Positions 1 to 11,874 of a DNA stretch of 64,000 nucleotides are shown here, one piece after another (the stretch's first letter is position 1; the number at the start of each line of letters is the position of its first letter). The notes under the pieces are model-generated. The model did no database searches, was not told the DNA's origin, and worked only from the letters and a program-made list of their open reading frames with translations. Source of the DNA: Phlegmacium glaucopus (taxonomy: Eukaryota; Basidiomycota; Agaricomycetes; Agaricales; Cortinariaceae); NCBI GenBank assembly GCA_015039465.1, contig MU130625.1:281871-345870 (forward strand), read 5' to 3'. The position numbers and the translations under genes are program-made.

Positions 1-804
1 AAATCCCCAAAGGTTTGTGGTTGTGGATATATCAGAATCAGTTCGCTCCAGCCACTCTACCATGTCAGGGTAAAGTTTGACATGTTGGAGAACTTTGGCT
101 TGTTCATAGAATGATGATTTTCCACTATAAACTGATATGATTTCGCTGTTGGAAGGTTTTTTGGAGCCAAACACCCAGTCAACATCACCAACCTTAGAGG
201 TGGCTCTGATGATAGTCAAATATCGCTTCCAGATGGTTTCAAGAGAAGCACAAGAGCCTTTGTTACCAACTAGACCCTGGTCCATATCAAAAGCAGTCAT
301 AATTTTGAGTTGGCGAGGGAGATAAAGAGCTGTCATGAGAAATGGATGGGACAGAGATGGGAGTGTGAACAGCAGAAGACCTTGAAGCAGTTGAAGGAAC
401 ATAATGTGAGCCAGTAACAGGGCCATTGTATGAACTCTGAGATATATTAAATCCCAGAATATAAATGTAGAATTTGAACTTACGATTAAAAGATGAAGTT
501 CAGGCGTTTGATTGTCTGACATCTGCCACTCACATTCATCATCATCCTTTATGGCTTGATCTAACTGACCAAGAGCAATCCACTCAGTTGATCTCCGGTA
601 ATAAATGTGATACTCTTGATCTAAATTTTATTCATCTTAAAAAATTAAAAAACATTAATTTAAAAGAATACACACCTTGAATAATAGAAAATTTACGGGC
701 AACCACATCCAGGATTGGTCCCATGCTTTCTACTACATTGACCATGACAACTAACTCAGAATCACCTTTTAAGAATTCAAAGTTTACGTGAGGTCTTTGC
801 TGTG
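1..804 (-). pseudogene. Partial, broken hypothetical gene running off the left edge
   Basis: Three coding-like stretches read on the minus strand. One (about 804-692) contains VNVVESMGPILDVVARKFSI and ends at a GTGTGT donor. A second (about 620-479) is rich in acidic and polar residues and ends at a GTAAGT donor. A third continues from a CAG acceptor near 431 and closes at a TGA near 287. A different frame, open from 426 or 300 to the left edge, encodes a coherent segment with KRYLTIIRATSKVGDVDWVFG and VEWLERTDSD. The switch between the last two frames suggests a frameshift or a missed intron. Coding similarity stops abruptly at about 805, where an inverted-repeat element begins, so the gene looks interrupted there. 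I do not recognise the family beyond a resemblance to transposon-associated hypothetical proteins of Agaricomycetes. Confidence 0.4.
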
Positions 805-1630
805 ATCCACCAGATCTGATCAGATCTGAGCAGATTTGGCAGGCATTCTGAGCAGATCTGCTCAGATGGTCAGATCTGAGCAGAATTGCAACTATATACC
901 TCCCTAACCTTAATAAAACCCTAACCAAACCTTAACCAAACCTTAACCCAAACCTTAACCCAAACCTTAACCAAACCTTAACCAAACCTTAACAGAAGTA
1001 GCTAGTAGATCTCTATTTTCTCAGATCCACTTGGATCCACTCAGAATCTGAGCAGATCTGAGCAGATCTGGTCGGATATAACAGTTCTGATCAGATCTGA
1101 TCAGATCTGGTGGGGGACAGAAAAGTACTGCCTCTGGGGGCATCCTTTGTGGTCGTGCACGTGGTAATCTTCCCAATCATGCTGATTTTATAACCACCAA
1201 CCTTGAACTTGAAGGCCCTGTCAAGGGTGAAGTCTATCTTTATTTGACAGACCAATATCCTCGTCACGTAAACCAGTACTTTACCCTCCCCCACACATTC
1301 CGAGCAGGTCCGAGCAGGTCCGAGCAATCCGAGCAAATTCCGACCAAATTCCGACCAAATTCCGAGCAATCCGACCAAATTCCGACCAACTTCTGACCTC
1401 ATTTAGGGTTAGGTTAAGGTTTGGTTAGAGTCTATTTAGGGTTAGGATTAAGGTTTATTTAAGAGGTTAGGGAAGTATATTGATGCTAGGTGGTTATAAT
1501 GAATTTGATGTAAAATTGGTCGGAATATGGTCGGATTCTGCTCAGATTCTGCTCAGATTCTGCTCGGATTCTGCTCGGAGTTCGCTCAGACCCGCTCAGA
1601 CCCGCTCGGAATGTGTGGGGGAGAGTAAAG
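805..1630. mobile_element. Cluster of MITE-like elements with inverted ends and short-motif arrays
   Basis: Two arrays sit back to back. The first, about 805-1112, has inverted ends CCACCAGATCTGATCAGATC and is filled with variants of AGATCTG. The second, about 1278-1628, has inverted ends containing CTCCCCCACACATTCCGAGC and is filled with variants of TCCGAGCA. Between them, 1113-1277 reads openly on the plus strand and may be a captured gene fragment. Near 900-990 is a degenerate CCTTAACCAAA array, with a TTAGGGTTAGG patch near 1400-1470. I found no convincing target-site duplication, so element boundaries and class are uncertain. Confidence 0.4.
900..992. repeat. Telomere-like CCTTAACCAAA interstitial repeat
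   Basis: About eight degenerate units of CC(C)TTAACC(C)AAA occur in tandem. They resemble telomeric CCCTAA but are not a perfect telomere array. They lie inside a MITE-like element, so they are better read as internal repeats than as a chromosome end. Confidence 0.5.
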
Positions 1631-1910
1631 ACCTCGCTGCTGCGTTGACACCGGAGGCTGCCACGTCAATGCTGGAGGCTGCTGCGTCGAGGTTGGAAGC
1701 AGAGGGGGCGGGTGTTGCTACGTTGGCCGTATGGCCGTCGTCGTCTACGTGGCAGGTGTTGTCGATGCAGGTGTCATCTATGTGGGAGGTATCATCAACG
1801 TGGTTGTTGTTGTCGACGTGGCTGTCGTCATTGTCTGTGTTGTCTGATTCGTTGTTGGTTTTGTCATCGGTTTTGTTGTTGGTTTCGCTGTTGGTGGCGT
1901 TGTCAGCATC

Positions 1911-2476
1911 CTAGTGCCTGTCTTCAATCCTCTGGCGGGTGGATCCGGGGATGGATGGGAGGTCTCGTGCTGTGGTAGACCAGGTGCGGTGGGGAGGGGC
2001 AACCGAGGTGCCATCCTCCTCGAGCTTGTGCTCGGTCCTATTTGTTGGGTATCCATGGTTAGATGGGAGGACCGAGGTGTACGGAGTCACCACTTACCTT
2101 GGAAGGTGGCGGTTACTGGTCTCAAGGGCAGCTACCTCCGCGTTTTTAGCACTGGAGGTTTTCCTGTTGAAACAAAAGTACATTAGTTAATAAGTAAACG
2201 AAAAGAAAAAAAAAAGAAAGAAAAAAAAAGAAAACAGGTGCTAATGCACCTGCCAGCTTTCTTGGCTCGTCTAGCAGCCTTCCCTGCCCGACGTTCGATG
2301 TCGTCAACCCCACCCGATTTGTTGTCGTTGACATGGCGGGTCTTGTGCTTTTTTGGGGCTTTGTTGGGGTCCGATTCCCCATGTTTGCGTGTCTTCAGTT
2401 GATTGGTAGACCCGTGAGTCGTTGGGCCGTCGTTGGTACTCTTGCGGTTGTGAGATCGGGTGGTATGAGGTGCCAT
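1911..2476 (-). CDS. Hypothetical basic low-complexity protein, three exons, probably truncated
   Basis: Exon 1 (2476-2250) starts MAPHTTRSHNRKS and is rich in Lys, Arg, Thr and Asn, ending ERRAGKAARRAKKAG. A GTGCAT...CAACAG intron (2249-2164) follows. Exon 2 (2163-2098) encodes SSAKNAEVAALETSNRHLP. A GTAAGT...AATAG intron (2097-2038) leads into exon 3, which stops at TAG near 1911. The same frame stays open beyond that TAG, with an Asn/Asp-rich composition, as far as the MITE edge near 1630. The TAG may therefore be a nonsense mutation. The family is not recognised; the basic, low-complexity character fits a transposon-associated or nuclear protein. Consistent intron phases are the main evidence that this is a gene. 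Confidence 0.4.
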
Positions 2477-2591
2477 GGTGGTTGTTGAAGCGAGAGTGGG
2501 CAGAGGGTTGGAAGTTGAAACCCAGCTACAACCGATTTAGGAAGTAGGGCCAGGGAGTGTATATAATATATTTATTTTATTACGATAAGTA

Positions 2592-2672
2592 CAGTCGTTA
2601 TAGTGTAACTGGCTAGAGCGCCACCTTAATACATAGGTAAGGTCTCTGGTTCAATCCCCCACTGATGCCATT
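2592..2672 (+). other. tRNA-like sequence (possible tRNA pseudogene or SINE head)
   Basis: A box A-like TAGTGTAACTGG and a box B-like GGTTCAATCC are spaced as in a polymerase III promoter. The segment ends in CCA followed by a T-rich run. I could not form a proper acceptor stem or a 7-base anticodon loop, so a functional tRNA is unlikely. Confidence 0.35.
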
Positions 2673-2724
2673 TTAAAATTATAATTAAGATATTTTTTAT
2701 TAATTAGATAATCAGTGTTTAACT

Positions 2725-3112
2725 TAAGGTGCCGGAGTCCACTGGAATCCGGTGGAGTCTGCTGGAGTCCACTGGAGTCCGGTGGAATCTGCTGGAATCT
2801 GCTGGAGTCTGCCGGAGTCTACTGGAGTCCACTGGAGTCCGCTGGAGTCTGCCGGAGTCCACTGGAGTCCACTGGAGTCCACTGGAGTCCACTGGAGTCT
2901 GCCGGAGTCCACTGGAGTCTGCCGGAATGAGTCCGGAAAGACTCCGGCGGAATCCACAGACTCCGGTGGAATTCACTGGACTCCACTGGACTCCAGTGGA
3001 CTGGACTGACAAATTTGGCCTATGTCACACTGAAAAATCCTGGACTGGAGTCCGGTGGAGTCCGGTGGAGTCCAGTAAATTCCACCGGATTCCAGCGGAG
3101 TATGTGGGGGAG
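2725..3112. repeat. GGAGTCC-type short-motif array, MITE-like
   Basis: The region is filled with degenerate copies of (C/T)GGAGTCC(A/G)CT and their complements. The right edge carries GTGGGGGAGTGTAC, related to the CCCCCAC ends of the elements at 805-1630. Just outside lies a perfect hairpin, AAGGTGGTTATC and its complement near 3138-3164. All six frames are open only because the motif is repetitive, so no protein is called. Confidence 0.5.
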
Positions 3113-3424
3113 TGTACAGTCCTCATATATAGGTGTAAGGTGGTTATCTTCGATAACCACCTTAGAATTCAACTTGGTTCCCGGGTCCTTACGTTCCCTA
3201 ACACCTGGGTTCTATTGGCTTCTTTGAATTGTTTGGTTATGACAGCTAAGAAGTTGACGAGTGATGGAAGGTTGAGTTTTCTGTTTGCGTTGATACACTG
3301 TCAGTACGCTAGGTGCTGTACTAACTGAGGTGTGATGTGGCTCGGGGCTTCGGTGGCCTAAACACTGAGTCAAGTATATGCAGAAAGGTTCCAACTAAAG
3401 TAGGGTGACGAGATATGAGACGGG

Positions 3425-3665
3425 CGAAACGAGTGGCGACGCAGTGACAAAGGGGAGACGTAGTGACAAAGGGGAGATGCAGTGACAAAGGGGAGACGCA
3501 GTGACAAAGGGGCGACGCAGTGACAAAGGGGAGACGCAGTGACAAAGGGGTGACGCAGTGACAAAGGGGAGACGCAGTGACAAAGGGGAGACGCAGTGAC
3601 AAAGGGGAGACGCAGTGATGAAGGGGCGACGCAGTGACAAAGTATAGTCGCTGTATGGGCGACTC
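3425..3665. repeat. 19-bp minisatellite
   Basis: About twelve direct copies of a 19-bp unit AGTGACAAAGGGGAGACGC occur with few substitutions. The 19-bp period explains the overlapping Ser/Leu/Pro-rich open frames here, which are artefacts. Confidence 0.85.
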
Positions 3666-4509
3666 GCAGTAAAACGCAATGAAACGAAGGTGAACGAGGA
3701 GAGAGACGATGACAAGACTTAATTCAATACTCTGGGGAGAGAGGCGAATACTTTCTTATTATCCCTTGTAACTAAATTACAGGATGTTTTTATAGTAGGT
3801 AGGGGAGATCACATGGCTAAGTTGCACATGGGTAGCTATAAAACAAATCAAAATGATGAAACAGGAGTCCAAGAGGGACTAGGCAAAATGGGGAGACAAA
3901 ACATCAGGGAAAGTGGAAGATAAATGAAAGAGGACCGGTTGTCGCTCCGAGGACCGGCAGGAGACATGTGGTATAGAGAGGGCGATCAAGGAGCGATGGC
4001 AAATGTATCAAAAATAAAGAAAACAAAGTGTTTGAGGTAACCGAAGAGAGATAAAAGAATATAAATGATCAGCGACCCAAAATGCCCAATGGTGTTAAGG
4101 AACTTCTCGATCTGGTGATTGTCGCTGGATAGGAGCGACTGGTAGGGTAGCAACAACGATTTGACACCGAACGATTCGGTGTAGCGTAAGGGGACGTCGG
4201 TCTGGGCAGTGGACATGCCTACGACTCTTAGACGAGTGAGCATTACCAAATATGGAAAAAGCATGACTATACACGTGACCACTGGTGAAAGGGAGCGAAA
4301 GGGAGGCAGAACACCTAATGTCGTCCGGGTACTGCCAGAAAAGGGGGCGATCGTACAAGCAAAATATAGCCAAGGCATTTAGGAAGCTTCTGGGACAGTA
4401 GAGGCGACGACCGAATGGCCAGAGACTTATCTATGCAATAAAACCGCAAATAGTCGGTGTAAGAGGCGACGTAGAGCAACGTCGCTGCCAAAAATGCGAA
4501 AAACGAAGG

Positions 4510-4880
4510 CAGGGAACCAGCATGTTCATCAGCGTCTGTAATACTGTCTATCCAAGTCTCTTTCCACTGTCCTGCTTCTCCATCATTCATGAAAGAGAGG
4601 ATGAATGTGATCCTCAATTCATCTGGGTTGTAGACTTTGTTGTTGATGGTTAAGTAAACATTACATTCCTGTAAGAACATTTTTACTTTGCATCTATCGC
4701 CTGAAAAGGGTGTCCGTCTGTTAATGTTCAATTCTTTTGGAATATGAGTGGTCGAGCCAGTGGGTGCCATCGTAGTTTCATCTGGTTTTGGATCTGGGTA
4801 TGGATTAGTCCAGAAATCAGTTTGTGTTTGTGTTGGGTCAGCGAATGATAAGAAAGGGTTTGAATATTCTAGTGCCCGAT
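4510..4880 (-). pseudogene. Ty3/gypsy Gag fragment
   Basis: The minus-strand translation contains FADPTQTQTDFW, then RRTPFSGDRCKVKMFLQECN, then FILSFMNDGEAGQWKETW. This is the layout of the Gag capsid domain of Agaricomycete gypsy elements, with P-F-x-G-D and a later S-x-M-x-x-G-x-A-x-x-W motif. Similarity stops at about 4510, where GCGAC-rich unrelated sequence starts. No zinc knuckle or pol follows, so this is a truncated remnant. Confidence 0.65.
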
Positions 4881-5469
4881 ATCATGCACCAATACTGATT
4901 GGTAGCGTGAGAAGAAAGCTTAAAAGTCGCCATCATGAAAATAAGCAGACTTTGAATTTACTTATCTATTTTGGAAGCAGCCCTGAATCGTGTTCCTGGT
5001 TGACAAATCATTCATTCAACATTATCACCCTCATCACTCATCATACTCTCAATGTCTCACACTATGCTCTCCATCGTTTTCACTATTGACATGCTCCTAA
5101 GCATCTACCATCCATTTGTTCCTTGGTTAGTGATCCAACAAAGCGATCAATCTACTATTTGCATCGGTCATCGGCTCGCGTTTGATCATATCTTTGGTCC
5201 ATCATTTCAAGAATGGCCCCTTTATGGACGCATCAACTACATCTCCCATTATGTAAAAGGCTTTGTCATTGTTGTTGTGGCTATGGACCCACAAGTCTTC
5301 CCCTCAGCCATCTATCTTGCCATCCCTCGCTCCTGGATCTCACTCAGTCCCCTATCCTCAATTATCTACCTCTTATCTTATCATTCACTGCCAAAACCAT
5401 CATTCACACAGTACATGAAGCCTTCCCACCCTCTTTATGACAACTTAGGAAGTCCAGATCACGACTAAG

Positions 5470-6205
5470 CAGGAATTGCAGATGAATCAGCAGCAGAGGA
5501 TTATTCTCACAGTGTGTCAAGTGTTATCAAGGCTGCGCGACATGGGACCATGGGCAAGTAGTGTTTTCTCGGGAACAAGGCTGCGCCTTTCAAGTGTTGA
5601 CTCAGGACCTTTCACATTTTTGACATGACCACACGCCTATGGAGTTGATATATTTTTGCTATTGGACTATGTACACTGCCTTCTCTTCTTTTCTCTCGCA
5701 CTTTGACACTTTACAGATTTTTTTATTGTTCCTTCTTCTTTTCCATTGTTCTTTTCTTCTCGCAGCTGTCCTCTCTTTATCTTTCTTCCTTTGACAGCAC
5801 GTACTTCTTTCTTTTTATTGTTCTACATAGCCTCATCCTTAGGGTATAAATACTGCTCTTTTGTACCAGGATAGGTAGTTTATCTCAATTCATTCTTACT
5901 CCCCAACAGTCATCCTCTCAGTGGAATTCCAGTGTATTCCTCCCTCAAGTTCGCTTTTTCAGCCTTTTATCTGTTACTGTCCTATACTGTCTACTGCTAT
6001 AGTCTTACTGAAGACTCTTTCTTACCCATCCTCATCCTCATCCTCTACCTCATTCACCTTCCAAAGATCTTCATCCTCAGCCTCCTCTACTCTCTTCTAA
6101 CCAAGTGTGCTTACTAGTCTCTGGTTATACCTTCCCTAAACAAGCACAGGGGGATATTCTGACCTAAAGTCCGGTCCAGTTCCCTCTGGTTGGTGTTTTA
6201 TAACA
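5470..6205 (+). other. LTR-like promoter region, boundaries not proven
   Basis: A possible LTR starts near 5513 (TGTGTCAAGTG) and ends near 6199 (ACAACACA). It holds a TATA box (GGTATAAATAC, near 5843) followed by a pyrimidine-rich leader. No matching target duplication or primer-binding site was found. The flanking stretches 4880-5470 and 6205-6840 show no gene I can support. Confidence 0.3.
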
Positions 6206-6839
6206 ACACAAACAACAATTTATACCGATCTAAAGGATTCTGTGATGCGCTGACTGCTGCAAGTTGTTCTTCAGTATATTCAGGTGTTCTACTTCTGGGA
6301 GTAGCAAACAATTCTTCTTTGTTGCTATCAATTGATGGAGAGTAAGACATCTTTGCTCTATACTCTTATACTGGCTCAGGTATTTCTCCTTTCACAGTAT
6401 TTGTTTGGTTTTGGTTTGGTTTTTGTCGGTTTCAGCTAAGTATAGTTAATGCTTCTAAGAAGGGAGCGTAAAGAGACAGTTGTATAAAGAATAGTTCGTC
6501 GTTCAAAGTGAGCTCTAAAGAGTACCAAGAGAATTGTCTCAAGGAATTGTCTTTAAGAGTTTGAGAAAGATTCAGAGAGGAAAGTGGGTACAATTCTCAA
6601 GAACTAGCTAAAGAATACATACAGAGTAAATACGGTATTTATAGTAAATAGATGAGTCATGCATAATGTGAGTCATAGGTAAAAGTAAAGGTGACTCATG
6701 CAATGAGTCATATGCATGTCAGTGAAACAATTAAAAGAGCAAGGTAAACATATGTAAACAGTAATGAAAAGGGAGCATAGTGTGCATGTAGGTGAAACGG
6801 TAACATGTTCGGTGGAGTTAAGAAAAGAAAAATGAACAT

Positions 6840-7175
6840 TTGTAACAGGCCTGGCCATTGATCAGAAATGATAGGGATGGTTCGGTATGCTTTGGCGATG
6901 TCACAAATGGAAGCCTGGGACCCCAGAGGGAGATTGTGAATAGTGAAACAAATGGTCATGAAAGTGCCCCATGTGCATGGGTACATGTCTGCATCTATTG
7001 TGTAGTTGATCAAAGAAGTCATCACAGTAGGGGTGTGTGGAAAAGAGAAGTTATGCACTGCATGATATTTGCCAGGCTTGCCTGACTTAGGGACCCATGA
7101 GAGAAGAGAAGTCTGGAAGGGTCCTCAACTTCTTTATGAGTACATGGGCCAATATAACGGCCCTGTTTGAATTTG
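6840..7175 (-). pseudogene. Reverse transcriptase fragment, DIRS/Ngaro-like
   Basis: Minus-strand frames contain GKPGKYHAVHNFSFPH, then MTSLINYTIDADMYPCTWGT, then LPLGSQASICDIAKAYRTIP. I recognise this order from tyrosine-recombinase (DIRS/Ngaro-type) reverse transcriptases common in Agaricomycetes. D-I-A-K-A-Y-R is the first catalytic block. Frames shift between the segments and no YxDD block follows, so this is a dead fragment. Confidence 0.55.
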
Positions 7176-7269
7176 TTAGACTTCCTGGTAAGCCTCAGGG
7201 TGTTGATGTAAGGTATTACTATTAGCAGGTGTTGTAGTAAAATAAATGGGCTGTATGCCCACATCAAAG

Positions 7270-8030
7270 CCTTTTAACAAAGAGTGGGGGAGGCTTTGGG
7301 TATTTGACAAGTAAATTATAGCAATGAATTAACAGATACAACAATTTATACTGTGCATAACTACATACTCCTTGGTTTGCTCAACCTGGATGGTATAGTT
7401 CTTGTTCCTGCTGTCAGTCACTAGCAACTAATTAATCTAATGTTAAGAAAGTCCAACAACTTAAGCAAGCACAATCATGGGCAATTGCTACAACAATAGC
7501 AGTTGATTCCCACACTAATGCTGAATATCCAACCACAACTTAAGTAAGCACAATCACCAGCAATTGCTGCAATGATAGTGCTCAGCTCCCACACTATTGC
7601 TCAATACTGAGAACTCAGAACCATTGCCATGTATAGCAGATTATTTTCCCTAATACCAAAAAAAAGAAACCAAATATTAGTGAATAAATAATAATGCATG
7701 CAACTGACAGTCTGGTCCAGTGCCAGTTCTAACTGGTTTTTTAATGGTCTTATATTCTTCCAATTTGAAAGACAAAGGACCAGACTGCTTTCAAAATGGG
7801 TAGGACCAAGACATTGTTCTACAAAGACTGGTTACAGTCCAGTTCAGTTTCCAACCTTTTTGCAGTCCTATAGACCAGGCCTGCAAGCACTACTGAATAT
7901 CTACATCAAAAATTTCACACTATGAGTGATGCTTTGGTAACATCATGTCACCATGTTTATGCAATTACAATACCTTTCATACTATATTTTGCTAACTACA
8001 TTGATCTTTGTCTTACAGTCTTATGTCCCA
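7270..8030. other. Gene-free stretch
   Basis: No coherent coding signal, RNA gene or clear element was found. Near 7450-7600 there are two diverged copies of a short AAGCACAATCA(T/C)..GCAATTGCT motif. Confidence 0.5.
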
Positions 8031-8126
8031 GATCCATCTCATTTTAGTCCTTTGCAGAACATTATGTTGTTGTGAAAAAGAACCATACCCATACCCTGCC
8101 ATAAGTTTGAGAAGCTAACATTGAAA

Positions 8127-11100
8127 CTATGTTTGAGAGAAAACATTGAGTAATGAAAATGTGGAGTAGAATATAAGGGCCATACATACTTCCAAGAGCA
8201 AAATTCCTCCTGTGCCATATCCAAGGCATATTTTAGACAAGTGGTAGCTGACAGATGTTGGATTATGGAAAGGTGGTGGAATCTGGATTTTATGTTTCAT
8301 GGTGTGGAATATCATGCCTTCATATATGTCAAGGAATGATAACTGTGATGTTGGACAGAGTAGGCCCTGAGCATGATGCTGGATATAAATACCATCAGGT
8401 ATTGATGATGAACCAGGTAATTGACTATTATCAGATATAGATAGAACAGACATATGTCCATTCAGCTCTGCCTCACACTCTCCTGTGGCTGTATTCCAGA
8501 TCCTTGCAGTGTTATCATCAGATGCAGACACAATATGCATACCATCAGGAGAGAAGACAGCAGAGTTGACACAATCTGAATGTCCTTTCAGCTCTGCCTC
8601 ACACTCTCCTGTGGCTGTATTCCAGATCCTTGCAGTGTGATCATCAGATGCAGACACAATATGCATACCATCAGGAGAGAAGACAGCAGAGTTGACAAAA
8701 TTTGAATGTCCTTTCAGCTCTGCCTCACACTGTCCTGTGGCTGTATTCCAGATCCTTGCAGTGTGATCATAAGATGCAGACAATATATGCATACCATCAG
8801 GAGAGAAGACAGCAGAGTTGACCCAATATGAATGTCCTTTCAGCTCTGCCTCACACTCTCCTGTGGCTGTATTCCAGATCCTTGCAGTGTGATCATTAGA
8901 TGCAGACACAATATGCATACCATCAGGAGAGAAGACAGCAGAGTTGACAAAACTTGAATGTCCTTTCAGCTCTGCCTCACACTCTCCTGTGGCTGTATTC
9001 CAGATCCTTGCAGTGTCATCATCAGATGCAGACACAATATGCATACCATCAGGAGAGAAGACAGCAGAATTGACCCATCAGGAGAGAAGACAGCAGACTT
9101 GACCCAATTTGAATGTCCTTTCAGCTCTGCCTCACACTGGCCTGTGGCTGTATTCCAGATCCTTGCAGTGTGATCATTAGATGCAGACACAATATGCATG
9201 CCATCAGGAGAGAAGACAGCAGAGTTGACATAATTTGAATGTCCTTTCAGCTCTGCCTCACACTCTCCTGTGGCTGTATTCCAGATCCTTGCAGTGTTAT
9301 CATCAGATGCAGACACAATGTGCATACCATCAGGAGAGAAGACAGCAGAGTTGACACAATTTGAATGCCTTAGAACTGCTTCAATCATGCTCCATGCTTT
9401 TCTCCTTCCAAGGCAGAGCTTCCATAGACACTTCATCCTACTTCCATATGTTTTCCAAATATCAGATTCTGCTGGCAGCCAAGCTAATGCTGAAGGACAT
9501 CCTTCAAGACTGTTATTTTTAACAAAGTCATAATTTTCTTTCAGGAACCTTTCAGCATCAATCACTGTCATCTTCAACAGTTTGTGCACCTAATTTCTGT
9601 TACAGGTGCAATTCATTTACAGAAATGTGATCACTTACATTTGCCCAACTTCCTAACTTATGTAGTGAATGCATTGCTACTCCCAACTTTCCTAAAATAC
9701 TCAAACAATCCATCCATCGCAGAAGATGTCTTTGGAAAAAATGCTTCACTTCATCAGTTTCATTGTTGTCTGAATATGTGAAATGTGAAACCCAGCTCCC
9801 ACAAGCATATGCAAGAGATTCAGGAATATCTCTACATCTCCTCTCTGCTAAGTAAGATACCCTTTCTTGCTCTGACCATTCTTTCTCCATCAAGGACAGA
9901 CACTGAAGTGCTAAATGCTTATGTGAAATACATGGGTCAAGGTAGTGCTTTGAGGAAATAATTTGATTACTGATGAAATCATAGAAGGAAGCATGAAATG
10001 TTGAGATGGGCATATCAGAGCTTTGAGATGGAATATATATCAAAGAATGAAGAGAAGAAAGGGCATCCGCAGCATGTTCTATGGGCATTTCCATCAAAGC
10101 ACTGATAGCAGCTATAGAAAGAGGATTATAGACATATACAACAGCTGTGAGAACCATGTCTATATTTTTCCTCTCCTTCTGATTTGTAAAGGTATAGGCA
10201 GCATCCAAAATTCTTTCATAAAGAATATCTAGTGGATGGGTTACACCAGATGTCACTTCCAATGACATATTGACCACATCTGAAAGACGCTGAGGCATAC
10301 TAGAACTACCCCTCTGAGTAATATATTTGCAGACAGTTGCTGCATAAATGAACAAAGTGCCAGACATGTTGACAAGGCTTTCAAGTTCAGCCTGAGGAGG
10401 CCAATTATGCCTATTACACTTTACTTGGCCATCAAGCAAGTAAGTTTTAATATAAAGCTCAATATCAGCCTTAACAATCTCCTTTTCAACCTCATGAAGG
10501 ATGAAGTTGGAATGATCCCAAGAATGATCAAAAGTCTCCTTGAGCACTATCTCTGGACGACTAGTGATGAAGAACTTCACTGGAAGAGATTTACTGTGCT
10601 TTGATATCTCAGAAAGCAACTCAGCCACAAGGGACTGGTCAGAGCACTCATCCAGAGCATCAAGAACAATAACTGGAACTACTCCTCCTCTCATACTATC
10701 CTTATATGCAGTGAGTGGTCTGACCATGAAATTCAGGAATTGTTTCCTGATCCTCCAAGATGTGCAGTCAGTACTCAGATCAGTTTTTACTACATCCAAG
10801 ATGAGTTGGGGAAGAGAAGGGAGATACTTGGCCAACTGAAGAGAGATGGCGGGGATGATGCAACGAACATCACTGGTATCAGCCCTGAGATGAGAAGAGA
10901 AGAAGGTACCACCAAGGGAACCCATTTCACGGAGGATTTCACTGAAAGAGTAAGCAATTGTCGTTTTGCCTGTTCCAGCCATCCCGTTGAGCCAGTATAC
11001 CTTTGTGGTCGTATCATCACTGGCCCACACTCGAAGTGAATCGAGGATGGCCTTGCGAGTGTTCTCCGTACATGCGTTGCGTGGAGACGCTGCATCGTAT

Positions 11101-11874
11101 TCTGCAAACTGAGCACGTGGCAAGAGTTTCTCATGTAGTGCATCCTATGAACTAGCATTCAGCGCAGATTATCCAATTCCAAAGATTATATTGCCTACTA
11201 TGATTCGAGAGTTTGATTGTTCATCTCCATCAGCACTGGATGGCGGCACATGCATATGGATCTGAGTCATCCGACACGATGATAGGACTGTCAGTACACA
11301 GATTGGATTTTGTACGGATGGAATGATGCTTACACTGTTGGCCATATTAATCGTTGAGTGATGGAAGCGTACATCGTGAGCGCCTTGGAAGGCAGACATT
11401 GAACTATGGGTGTTTGGAGCCATGTACTAAACGAGGAGTCATTAATAATGATGGTCGTGCACGCAACACGGATGCTGACCGTGGGCGGAGTTTCTGGTCC
11501 TGGGCTACTAGCAGAAGCAAGTTGCCTGGGCACAATAGGTATCGATGCTGAAATTGGTACGGAATTTGGGAGGGACACTATATCTGCTTCTGAAGTCATA
11601 ACCGCTGTAGCAGCGTGATCGACGTCGACTACAGGGACCATTTCGAGCGGCAAGCAGCTTAACAGAATGAGCAGATTTAGTCAATAATCAAGCAAATAGG
11701 GAATTCTGCTGCTCACCTTGTTCCAGCGTCTGTCGTTGCCATACGGTAATCAGAGCTTGGATCCATGTCGATCGACAATGGTGTGCGCGGGCGTGACGAA
11801 GGAGAGAACTTCCCTTTGACATATCGAATAGCTTTGGTTATGCGATTGTTCTTAGATGGACTTTCGCTCGACAT
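8127..11874 (-). CDS. NACHT-WD40 STAND receptor (fungal NLR-like), frameshifted in the WD40 domain
   Basis: Proposed exons are 11874-11717, 11657-11428, 11383-11199, 11144-9639 and 9589 onward; all phases agree. The first 191 residues match no domain I know. The NACHT NTPase follows, with Walker A GMAGTGKTT near residue 244 and Walker B VIVLDALDECSD near 350. Next is a helical region and then seven nearly identical WD40 repeats, each reading SAVFSPDGMHI(V/L)SAS, then TARIWNTATG(E/Q)CEAEL. Seven repeats make one full propeller. The positions after GHS differ between repeats (NC, NY, NW, SF, YW, NF, DC), as expected for a diversifying recognition surface. A 29-bp tandem duplication at 9046-9105 shifts frame in repeat 3, giving a stop near 8966; repeats 3-7 continue in another frame to about 8127. 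In this family the NACHT domain drives nucleotide-dependent oligomerisation in nonself recognition and cell death. The allele may be dead, truncated or misassembled. Confidence 0.85.
9046..9105 (-). repeat. 29-bp tandem duplication causing a frameshift
   Basis: The segment CCATCAGGAGAGAAGACAGC... is present twice with a period of 29 bp and one A/C difference. Since 29 is not a multiple of 3, the WD40 frame is lost. No GT-AG intron can remove exactly one copy. Confidence 0.85.

Noticed and set aside
1480..1914. Plus-strand Ser/Leu-rich ORF
   Set aside because: Spans a MITE array and the antisense of a low-complexity stretch; no coherent domain.
2592..2672. Functional tRNA gene
   Set aside because: A and B boxes are present but the acceptor and anticodon stems do not pair.
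2715..3328. Long Glu/Ser/Trp-rich ORFs on both strands
   Set aside because: Produced by the repeated GGAGTCC motif; no start context or family.
3425..3665. CRISPR-like array
   Set aside because: Contiguous minisatellite without spacers, in a eukaryotic genome.
3321..3715. Overlapping long ORFs in several frames
   Set aside because: They come from the 19-bp minisatellite, which is open in all frames; no protein signal.
5052..5468. 138-codon ORF
   Set aside because: No recognisable domain and no splice or promoter support; similar shadows overlap it.
9046..9105. Short intron that would repair the WD40 frame
   Set aside because: The extra 29 bp has no GT-AG borders and is too short for a spliceosomal intron.
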